From: Lolium rigidum
Taxonomy: Eukaryota > Streptophyta > Magnoliopsida > Poales > Poaceae
Direction of reading: 5' to 3'
Assembly: GCF_022539505.1 (NCBI RefSeq)
Contig: NC_061513.1
Span: forward strand, 176,978,017 to 177,042,016
Length of the DNA stretch: 64,000 nt
The notes under the pieces are model-generated. The model had not been told where the DNA came from and made no database searches. It was given only the letters and a program-made list of their open reading frames with translations. Positions 1 to 9,147 of this stretch are shown here, in pieces. The position numbers and the translations under genes were made by a program. How positions within the stretch are numbered: the first letter of the stretch is position 1; each line of letters begins with the position of its first letter.

Positions 1-1420
1 ATGGCCTAGCTAGCCGTAGGTGCTTTGTGTGTGGATTAGATTAGCTATGGTTTCATTCTTGGCTGGATTTCTCTAGTTATGCATGGATTTGCATAACTGT
101 TGTTCCCATAGGATGTTTACCTAGTGATCTTACCCATCTATGCTTGCACCACATTGCTTGCTAGCCAGATGATGACACACACAGGGTATTCTACCCTTCT
201 GTGCTCCTGTGATGCATGGTATGCTTATTTATGAGCAAGATATGATCTTGCTCAGGATTTTGTGTGGTATACCTCACTCCAGCTCCTAGAAAATGAGTGT
301 TGGTGTAGAGGTTTTGCTTCTGGTGGTCTTTTGCTTGCCCTGCTCCTCCTAGCAAGCTTGAAGTCTTGGTTTAATTTCTGGTGATTGTGAATAGATGAGA
401 CAGCTCTAGCTGTTCACCTGTTCTTGGTGTTCTTAGCTGTTCTTGATGAACTTACCACTGCTGCCTGTCGATGGATGAGCAAATGACTAGGGTTTGGCTT
501 CTGAAAAGCTTTTATATGGTGCTCCTATGCTCTCCCTGGTCGACAGCTTGGCCTGGTTACTTTGGGTGACTCACTGATGTCGTGTGTGTGTTGTGCCACA
601 TGCACAAGCAGTGGCTTGGTGGTGAGCATGCACACCTGCTGTGTGTGTCTGCTTGTGTGTGTGTGTACACCGGATCCTGTGAACTTGGCTTTGGAGAGGA
701 TCAGCTCGGCAGCCTGATCATATCCCCTCCATTTGCTTTATTTGTTAACCTGCCAAGTGGCTTTGCCACTTGGCTTAATTCTGTTTTTTGGCTTTGATTT
801 GTGCGGGGATCAAGAATGGCTCAAAATAGACTTGGAATTCATCAAGTTCAAGATCAAATGAAGATGATCTTGTAGAATTTAGACTAGGATCATTAACTTG
901 TAATTTCTCTTTATTTTTCTTTTTCTATTCTGCCCATTTATGTAATGTGTTGTATTATTCTTTTATTTCACTTATGAATATTGTAATGACATTGTAATGT
1001 GTGTGATGATCAATAAAGCTCAAAGTTTTCTCTAATGAGCTTTACTTTATTATAATAGTTCATCTTGTTTATTATTGAGCATTTACTTAATGAATTTCCT
1101 CAATTGAATTATTTAAAGTAATTATTTAATGTTTGAATTTGAAATTCAAATTCAACCTTGGTTTGAATTCCACCATGTCATATTATTTAGAATTCAATCA
1201 AGTAAACTCTCCCCTCTCATCTAAAAAACCTAACTAGTGAAGAGAAATGCAAGTTTGTCGCACTCTCGAAACCCTAACCCTGTAAGGTGTCGAGAGAGAA
1301 ACTTGTCCCCCTTCGATGCAGTTTTTGTTTAAAAGCGCGAAATTTCCCCAGAATTTACTATGCAATGCACATCCCTTTCTAAAGTCTACCCCTCGATCGT
1401 CTCTAAACCTGGGACATTAC
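1..1420 (-). mobile_element. Partial giant LTR, inverted
   Basis: This is the first ~1.4 kb of a long LTR read on the minus strand. It starts with TGTAATGTCCCAGG at 1420 and runs off the left window edge. The reverse complement matches 57069 to about 58550 through most of its length. The TATA-like motif near 510-516 corresponds to the TATAAAA at 57985 in the other copy. The element landed in the integrase gene of Tat0, just before its HPQSNGQ codons. The five bases beyond it (ctcac) would be its TSD, but the other end is outside the window. No protein is encoded here; the short ORFs in this stretch are not conserved with anything recognised. Confidence 0.85.
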
Positions 1421-2063
1421 ACTCACCCACAATCCAATGGTCAAGTTGAAAGGGCAAACGGTCTAATATTATCAGGAATCAAGCCACGCCTTGAGGAACC
1501 GCTGCGACGAGCAGCAGGAGCCTGGGCTGATGAGTTGGACGCTGTCTTGTGGAGTTTACGAACTACCCCTAACAGGTCAACAGGGTTTACCCCATTCTTC
1601 CTGGTATACGGATCCGAAGCCGTGATTCCTTCCGACATCATCCACGATTCGCCGCGAGTTTCCACCTATAATGAAGAAACAGCTGACGAGGCCAGACAGA
1701 CTATCCGTGGACCCGATCGAAGAAGCTCGGAATTTAGCCGACCAGCGCTCCGCCATCTACCAGCAGAAGCTCCGACGTTATCACAGTCGTCGAGTCCGGA
1801 ATCGCTCGTTCATGGCCGGAGACCTGGTTCTCCGCCTTCGCCAAGTGAAAGATCACAAGTTGCAATCTCCATGGGAAGGACCCTTCGTCGTTAGCAAAGT
1901 GCTTCATAACGGATCGTACTACCTTGTTGATTTCCGAGAGCTGAGGGACAGACCTGCTAATTGGCGCCGGAAACGCAAGCGTGAGGATCCGGATGATATC
2001 TACGACGAGACAGATCGCCCTTGGAACATTGCACAGCCTACGTCCTTTCCACACTTAGCATAG
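1421..2063 (+). pseudogene. Gypsy (Tat lineage) integrase, C-terminal fragment (Tat0)
   Basis: This is the end of a retrotransposon integrase, the enzyme that inserts the cDNA into chromosomes. Translation begins with HPQSNGQVERAN, which holds the catalytic Glu of the D,D-35-E triad, followed by FTPFFLVYGSEAVIP. After a frameshift near 1670 it continues as QKLRRYHSRRVR and GDLVLRLRQV, the usual integrase C-terminal region, and stops at 2061-2063. The N-terminal part was cut off by the inserted giant LTR. The sequence style (long linker, SGIKPRLEEPLRRA) fits Tat-type Gypsy elements of grasses. Stop position and motifs are seen directly; the lineage is from family knowledge. It is not functional, because it is truncated and frameshifted. 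Confidence 0.85.
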
Positions 2064-2636
2064 AATTGCATACCTTGTAACAATATTATACATGATCAAT
2101 GAAATAAAGCTTTTGGTTCACTCTTTGAGTCTTTTACCTCCTTTACTTGTTCATTTTTAGATCGTGTATGTTTTCCGACTAAAACCGCAGAGCTGGATTT
2201 TTTCCGCCTAGGCGTGTATAAAAGTTGTGATTTTCAAAAATCGTCCTTTAGGACGTAAGCTTAAGTTTTCCGATCAAGTTATTGTCTGTTGCGAACTCGT
2301 GGATTCCTAGTAGCGATTTCCGGCACCTATGCTTGGGGGCTTGTTTCCGCGGTTATTGACGGATTGCCATTGGGCTTCGTCGCCGCTGGCGAGCGTTTCC
2401 GGCTAAGGTTTTCCGGCTCGTGGAAGGTCAAGCGAGCAAGCCGGAAAATAATGAAGTCAGCACGTGCTTTCCGACATAAAACGAAACATGCACATAACAC
2501 AAACGGATAGCAGGATAAGTGTTTCCGCCCCATGCATAATCGTTTCGTTCCTAGCTACTTCAGAATTTAAGTCTTATTACAAACCCTCTCTGGGGCCAAA
2601 ATGATGCAATTTGTTTCATTGTCTAAAACAGGAACT
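2064..2636. other. Convergent intergenic spacer of Tat0
   Basis: This spacer lies between the integrase stop on the plus strand and the stop of the antisense gene on the minus strand. Just after the integrase it contains a typical plant 3'-end composition: TTGTAACAATATTATA followed by AATGAAATAAAGC near 2098-2110, a good near-upstream poly(A) signal. The rest is rich in the short motif ttccg/cggaa, which recurs throughout Tat0. No coding sequence is seen. Confidence 0.5.
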
Positions 2637-5600
2637 CTATTCGGAGTCCTCCTCTTCAGATTGCTGGTAGGTGGAGCCGTCGTCGCCGTCACCGGATCCG
2701 GCTTCGGAGTCGTCACCGTAGTTTCCTCCGGAATGCTCACCGCTTGACCCGGATCCTTCCCCGTAATACTCCGGCTCACCTCGCTTCTTCCTCTGCATCG
2801 GAAAATCCTTCGGGCAGATCGTGCTTGTTATACCAGAACGAGTGATCCACTCGCCTGACAAACAGCTGCTCATAGCCTTCGGTTTCCGCGAGGAGGGCGC
2901 CCATATCGGAATCCTTGGGGGCTCCGCGTGCAACATCCGCCAGGTTGAGCGAGGGGAAGTGAGCCTTGCAGGTGGCCGAGACTAGGGAGGCGACTCCGCG
3001 TGCTGAAGACTTCGCCGCGTCCTTGATGAAATCCGGCACCAGTCCCATAAGTTTGGTCATCGTATCGATGACTGGTTTTGGCCTTCTTCAGAGACAGAGC
3101 CGTGGCGATTCCGCGACATGCTTCAAATAACGCGTCAATTGAAATCCGCGCTTCATCGTATGCCTCCGTCCTCTTAAGGTTTGACTCTTTTGACCATTCA
3201 AAACCAAGGCTTGCTGTGGAAGAAAGAAGTTCAGTTCCGTTAGAGAGAAATCATGCAAGATGGTCGGAGTAACGACACGGAAAAATGCTTACGGAAGATA
3301 AGTTTGTCAATGGCCTCCGCCTCCTCCTCCAGAACTCTGTTCTTGGATATCGCGGAGAGCACGCGGCCTTGGCTTTTCTCCAGTTTGTCATTCAGCTCCG
3401 CCAGGTCGCGGGCATGCTTCTCGGAGAGCTCTTTCCTCGCCTCAGTCTCCTTACTAGTGGATTCTTGAATGAAGGTTTTGAGGGACTCGTTTTCCGCCTC
3501 AAGCACCTTGACCTTGGCGGAAAGCTCATCGAACGAGTGCTTGGCAGTTTCTTCTGAAGGCAGAAAGTTGCACATATTATGCATCCTGAACAACTATGTC
3601 AGCATAAAAAGTGAAGACCCGGATCTCGTACCTTGAAGGCGGGTCTCAAGCAGCTGGATATCTTTTTTGCTATTTTCCGCGTGCTGGCGCAGCCCCTCAA
3701 TTTCCGCGATTTGTTCCAGCACATGCACGCGAAGATCTTCGTGCAGTTTCCGCGTGGTCTGCGAAGCAGCAGAGAGTTAGTCGGATATTAAAATCTGGGG
3801 GGCTGGCGAAGATTTCAAAGTCTTGGGATACAAATTTCCAATTTCCGTCTAAACAGTACATCTTGGGAAAGCATTGGCTAATACATGTTACGCGGAACTA
3901 TATCACCCAATGCTTGGGGGCTAGTATTACCTGCCGCACTTCCTTGTGCTTGGCGAAAAAATCCTTCAGGCTGTCCTCCAGGTCGGCGAGTTCACGCACC
4001 TCCTCGTCCGGTTTTCCCCATACCTTGTTCGAGCATAGCGGAAACTTCCGCGTGACGTTGTGCAAGGGTAAGCTTTTGGAGGGACGGAGTTGGTTGGAGG
4101 TTGACTCGGGTCGCGTTGGTAACTTGGAGGAGCTTAGCCTTTTGCTCCTGTTCTTCTCCAGTGGGCCCCGCGAAAGCGGAGCTTGGCTGATCTGGCGGAG
4201 GAATGGGTGAGGAGGTCCCCTTGGCGGAGTCGCCATGATGAGCGGGATCTTCAGGAAGGTCATCAATGTTGATGATATCCTTTGGATCCGGCTTGGAGAC
4301 GGATGAAGCCTTGGGCGGAACTTCAACCTCAGGAGTAATAGGAAAAGAAGCCGGAGATGGCCTGGCTCTCTTCTTCAGGACCCTTGGGGCCTTGGGGGGC
4401 TGGCTTCCGGAGCTTCAGGAAAAACATAAAAGTATAAGAGCGAGCGTTAAACCAAAACTTGGGTCTCGGAAGTAGACGCTTACCCGGAAGGCTTGAAGAA
4501 ATGCTGGATGGCAGGGTGCCCTTTGTTGCTGGTGTTAATCAGCGAAAGGCGCTTCTTTTCCGCCTCCGCTTTCCGGGTAGCCGCAGGGCTAAGCACTTCG
4601 CGGGGGCGTTTCGCATGGGGGCTGGAAGGAGCCGGCTTCTTCCTCTTAGTAGGGCGTGGGGCTTCGGGAGCTTCCGCCTCCGATGCGGCTTCCGGATCCG
4701 CGTTACCGGTGGATGGGACTCGGAGGAGAGTTCCGAGTTCATTTTCCTCAAGCGCCTCGAGCTAATGCAAAGTTAAACACAGACAAAAAAGTTTGAAGAA
4801 ACAACAATAGACCAAAGTCAAGACGACGTACCGCGGTTCCGGATCCATTCGTGTGGATGTCTTTGTTGCATACGTGAACATGGAGTTCACGTGAGATCTT
4901 GATGAGGACCCGGATCCTCTTGTCGATGGCGTCGGCGGAGAGATTGTCTTTGGTGGCGCGCATTGGATCGTCGCGCCCTGTGTATTCAAACATCAGGCGG
5001 TCCCTGTGTTGCAGCGGCTGGATCCGCTTGGTGAACCAGGAAAGGGTTAAATCCTTCCCCGTCAGCCCCTCCTCCGTGAGCTTGCAGATCCGCCTAACAG
5101 CGCGGGTCAGTTGAGGCGAGTCGGAGAAGTGGGGGCAGTGCGTCCATGACGGAAGCTCGGTGGCGGGACAATTCTTGAAAGGTGGAAGTTTCTTTTCGCT
5201 CGCGGGGTCGGAGACGTCCTTCAGATAGAAGAAACCCCCGAACCAGTACCTCGCGGATTCGTGGCGGTCGGTGGGGGGGTAGACGCGGCCCGGGCGGAGT
5301 ATAAAGGTGATGGATCCGCATGTAGCGAGTTCGGCGGATTGCCGGATCCTCTGCTTCTTGACGAGTAAAAAGTATTGGAACAGAGGGATCTCGGGGGTTA
5401 CCCGGAGATGGCCTTCGCAGAGGGTGACGTGGTTGCTGATGGCAAGCACGCTGTTTGGAGATATATTGTGGGGTTGGAGTCCATACGTCTTCATAATCTC
5501 CAGGAAGAATTCCGAAGGCGGAAATGAAAATCCGCGCTCCACCAGTGCCTTCGTCAGCACCATCTCGTCGTCCCTCGGAGCCGGAGCTAGTTCATTTGGA

Positions 5601-5921
5601 ACTGACCTCCAGCTTCCGGGTTGCAAGAAGCCCTCCGCCTCGATGGTTCTTCAGCTCCATCTCGGTGGTGGTACAGGGCCACCATTTTCCTTTAGCTTCA
5701 GAATCTCGTTTGCGAGCTTTCGACTTCTTTGTGACCTCTTCCGCCTGGTGTTCCGTTTGACCCGCCCCGGAGGCTTTCTCCGGGTGAGCAGAGGTCCCCT
5801 CAGCCTCCTTGCCGGAATCTTTTGAAGGATCCAGCCTGACTGGAACGAAGGGAGGAGGGGCGGAGGAGATTGGGGTCGCCATGATTGGTTCCGAGGTCGG
5901 AGGCGGAGTCGTTGAAGACAT
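2637..5921 (-). pseudogene. Antisense multi-exon gene of Tat0 (putative gypsy-type transposon domain)
   Basis: This gene lies on the strand opposite to gag-pol, between integrase and 3' LTR, as known for some Tat/RIRE2-type elements. The start chosen is MSSTTPPPTSEP at 5921. A Pro/Ser-rich N-terminus is followed, in another frame, by a conserved domain at about 5640-4840 (QPGSWRSVPNELAPAP, ALVERGFSFPP, YGLQPHNISPNSV, RYWFGGFFYLKDV) that resembles Pfam Transposase_28. One extra G at about 5645 breaks the frame. GT-AG introns are visible; one exon is 4484-4761 (Lys/Arg-rich), and another runs from about 4413 to 3932. A heptad-rich coiled coil at 3593-3270 and an acidic Gly/Ser/Glu/Asp tail ending at 2637 follow. 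A further frameshift lies near 2790. Function is unknown despite the Pfam name. It is probably dead because of the frameshifts and because E1 interrupts its leader. Confidence 0.75.
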
Positions 5922-6143
5922 CTGAAGAAAAAGGGTTTGGCGGAAACTTTCTTTAGTCGGATCCCACATCGTCTTCCCCAGGTTCACCCCTACCAGCTAC
6001 GGCGCGAAGATGAAGCTCGAAGACTTACCGTAATGGCGTATGCGGTGGTCGGAGCTGCCGGCGACGAGTTTCCCGCACGGTGGCTCGCCGGAGTTAAGAA
6101 CACGAAGAACACTGCGGCGGTGGGCTCGCTCCGGTGATGCTCC
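5922..6143 (-). other. 5' leader of the Tat0 antisense gene, broken by E1
   Basis: This is the untranslated region directly upstream of the antisense start codon. It continues at 13151 on the other side of E1. Bases 6139-6143 (GCTCC) form the left TSD of E1; the right copy at 13151-13155 is GCTCT. Confidence 0.6.
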
Positions 6144-7310
6144 TGTTGACTGCCAAAACCCACCGGCGGGCAGCGGCCTTGTCAACACCGTAGAGCCGGG
6201 AAGAGCCTAGAGCTGCGGCTGGCTGAGACCCCTCCGAGCGACGGCCCGCAATGCTCTTCTGGTCACACGCGGCGATGCGAAGTGCAGGCGTGCCACCTGA
6301 CCTATACCCGGTCGGGAAGGTGATGGGGATGCCTCGCTTAGTTTCTGCATGGCATACATGTAAACATTAAATACGAGCCTCGATCGGCTCTCGGGTTATC
6401 CGTGAATCGGCTCAAAGAGCCGATCCACCCATGATTCGCACGGGGTGCACGAATACTTGGTGGTCCTGCTTGATCAAGATAAAGCTAATAAGATCTACGA
6501 CGATTTAGGGTTTTCACCGCATAATCGGATCATCCTACTCCGAGGTTGGGCCTCGCGGCCACGCACGGTGCTCGTAAGCCGATCCTAAACAAGGCCTAAA
6601 AACCAACATGAAGTTGATCCTCGGAACATCCTGTTTAGGACTTGCGAACGCCACCCTACGTGCCACTCGGATCCTCCCCCTTTGTAAGGCCTAACTATTG
6701 CGGATATTAAACTAATCCTTGTAGAACAAGGAGCAATCGTAACGGATCAGATCTACTGAATAATGATCAAGCGGGGTGCCGCCCCCACACCTGAGATAGG
6801 TGTGAGGGCGGCTAGATATGCAAGGGTTGCACTACGTAAGCATGCTTAAACGAAGAACAATTCTAACCCTAACACATCTATGATAACTACGTTGCTCGCC
6901 ATCAAAAACGCTTCAGTACGAGCAACGCATGAACAACGTGGGGCTTGTGCTGCCTAGATCGCAAGATGCGATCTAGGCGACATGTCGCTACCCGATAGAA
7001 ACCCTCGAGATGAAGGAGTTGGCGATGCGCCGAGATTGGTTTGTTTTGGGTTGAACGTGAGTTGTTGTTTATTCCATAAACCCTAGGTACATATTTATAG
7101 TCCAAAGGACTTTCTAATGTGGGGCGTGCACCAAACCGTGCACGAGACAAACTCTAACTAATCGACACGTAATCTAATATATTACAGATACAAGGGCAAA
7201 CTAGCCCAACTTAGCATAACGAGCCGATTCACGTAATTCTCCATGTATATTTCCTTAAGCCCATCTTGATTGCGGCCCACCTCGACTCGGTCAAATCCTC
7301 GGTGATAACA
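6144..7310 (-). repeat. 3' LTR of E1
   Basis: 1167 bp, reading TGTTATCACC...CAGTCAACA on the element strand. A TATA box (CTATAAATA on the minus strand) lies at about 7094-7104, so most of the LTR is transcribed R/U5. Inverted repeats at 6952-6978, 6778-6812 and 6406-6424 could fold in the transcript. Confidence 0.93.
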
Positions 7311-7330
7311 CATGCCCCCTGGTTTTGGAA
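7311..7330 (-). other. Polypurine tract of E1
   Basis: On the element strand, AACCAGGGGGCATG directly precedes the 3' LTR. It would prime plus-strand DNA synthesis. Tat2 has the same layout at 37104-37120. Confidence 0.65.
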
Positions 7331-7582
7331 TTGGTAATTCCAAAATCACTCGCTTTCCTTCGTCGGGTCATGTCGTGGCAGAGCCGTCGCAGTATCCCTC
7401 ATGATGATGCCTTGCCTTCTCAACTTCTCCGCGTGACCTGGCAGTTTTTTTTTTAGGCACCAGTTCCTCGGAAACTGCTGTGGCATTGAATTTCCACTAT
7501 ATCCTCCTTTGATTTAACCGTTCTGCACAGTTCTCCTCTGCATCTCCTTCGCATTAGCACTCCAAAAGCCCTCCCAGCCACC

Positions 7583-8086
7583 ATGTCTTCTTCCTCCTCT
7601 GCCCCATCGGATCTTGCCAGCCAGTCCTCCACGTCCCGTGAGCCGACGCCGGAGTACAACCCGGCGGAGATCCACGCGGCCAACACCCGCCGCGCCATTG
7701 CGGCCGGGGAAGAGCCAGACCACGACTTCTCCATCTGGTCCGAGGACGACAAGTCCTCGACGGATGGGGAGAGCGACCTCCGCTTCCTCGCCGACGGGGA
7801 ATCGGAGGAGGAGAGCGATGACGATCGCTTCTCCTGGGATGACTTCACCTCCTCCGAGGGGGTGGAGGAGGAGGAAGAGGAGGACGACGACGACAGCCCT
7901 CCGACGAGCCGCCGGCTAGGCGGTTCCGCCCTTGGCGAGGCAACCTTAGCGACTTCGACGGCGATGAGGACGACGCCGACGAAGAAGACGAGGACAACGA
8001 GGGCCCGGTTGGCGGCCATTGGAGCGACGACGAGCCCGCCGAGCGGCGCGACGCGGCGGCGACAACGGCGACGACGAGGGCAGTGA
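7583..8086 (+). CDS. Antisense acidic ORF of E1 (unknown function)
   Basis: An ORF of 167 codons on the strand opposite to gag, next to the 3' LTR. The ATG sits in a good plant context (gccaccATG). The first ~110 residues are Ser/Glu/Asp-rich and align with the Tat2 protein at 37386-37853: both contain REPTPE, WSEDDKS, a DGE...L.FL.DGE stretch, and DDRFSWDDFTSS. After about 7925 the reading differs: the acidic continuation is in another frame and the open frame becomes basic, so E1 carries a frameshift relative to Tat2. Downstream, TATCAATGAAGAA near 8198 resembles a plant poly(A) signal and is also present in Tat2. No enzymatic motif is visible. The acidic composition suggests a protein-binding or histone/RNA-binding-competitor role, but that is a guess. 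Confidence 0.6.
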   Translation: MSSSSSAPSDLASQSSTSREPTPEYNPAEIHAANTRRAIAAGEEPDHDFSIWSEDDKSSTDGESDLRFLADGESEEESDDDRFSWDDFTSSEGVEEEEEEDDDDSPPTSRRLGGSALGEATLATSTAMRTTPTKKTRTTRARLAAIGATTSPPSGATRRRQRRRRGQ

Positions 8087-9147
8087 TGGCCCGTAGATAG
8101 GACCTTTAGAATAGGGCCAGTAGCAGTAGATGGGGCAATGTATCCCCTAGTATTTCCTTTTGAGAGCAATCAGCCCTTTGATGTAAGAAATCCCGCCTAT
8201 CAATGAAGAACGTTTCCCCAATTTTGATTTTGCCGATTTCTTCTGGGCTTAATTGAGCCGATTCCCTCTTCTACTGACCTTTGCCAATGCGTAATGAGCC
8301 GATCGTACCGCATCGGTCCTTTGAAATTCACCCTTCCCTTCTTCAACTGATGATTTTCTAAATCTGGTGGAAAATGCAGAATCTTCAGGAAAACCTTTGA
8401 ACTTTTCCAAACAAACCCAAAAATCCTTTTTAGTACTCATCATTGTGAGGAAGGTCGCAGTGAAGGATCAGCCGATGGTATCCCCATCGGCTCTTTAAAC
8501 AGAGTATCCCCTAGGCCTGCTGCCCCCCGAGCCTTACTCGAGGCGAGAATGTCAGAGAGAATGCGCCACAGCCGACCCTTTTCTTCCTCTGACAGCCGAT
8601 AATCTTCCGTTTCAGCTGAACTAGCCCCACAGATTGGAAATCCTGGATTTGGTGGAGACTTGATAAACATCGCACAACTAAAGTCGATGGCTACGCATCG
8701 GCTGTTTCTCGATTCTAAAGTCGATGCCCTTGCATCGGCTGTGAAAAATTTGTTTTTTTTTACTTGGCCGATTTTTTCAATCGGCCCCCAATGTCTCACT
8801 GCACGCATGTCCACACATGTTTATCTGCTGCACATGTTCATCTGACTATATGCCCCCCGAGCCGATACCTGCTGGATGACTGCAGATATCGGCTTGTATA
8901 GTTAGCCAGGGCACTGCACTTGTACGTCGGCTTCGCAGATATCCGTGCTGTTCATCTGCCGACGTGGCCACTGCTCAGTAGATTGGTGCTGAACGCAAGC
9001 AGAACATGTGGTGAAGGTAATTTTGGCCGATTACCGGAATCGGCCTCCACATTGCTTGTTCGATGAAGGATTTGTAATATCCCTCCATAATTTTGGGGCC
9101 GATCACAAGGATCAGCCTCGCTCGATTTGCTCATTGGTTTAATCTTG
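8087..9147. other. E1 spacer replacing pol
   Basis: Non-coding spacer between the antisense ORF and the gag remnant. It is dense in the hexamer GCCGAT/ATCGGC. Near 8683-8740 there is a pair of repeats of the type AGTCGATG...GCATCGGCTGT; Tat2 has the same pair near 38167-38225. The part from about 8990 to 9147 matches the Tat2 interval between protease and reverse transcriptase (about 41530-41780). The whole pol block has therefore been lost between these two homologous flanks. Confidence 0.65.

Noticed and set aside
5307..5825. 172-codon plus-strand ORF
   Set aside because: Shadow of the conserved antisense domain of Tat0 on the minus strand.
7453..8169. 238-codon minus-strand ORF opposite the E1 acidic ORF
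   Set aside because: It is on the gag strand, but the conserved blocks shared with Tat2 are in the plus-strand frame; the minus frame is poly-Ser/Arg low complexity.
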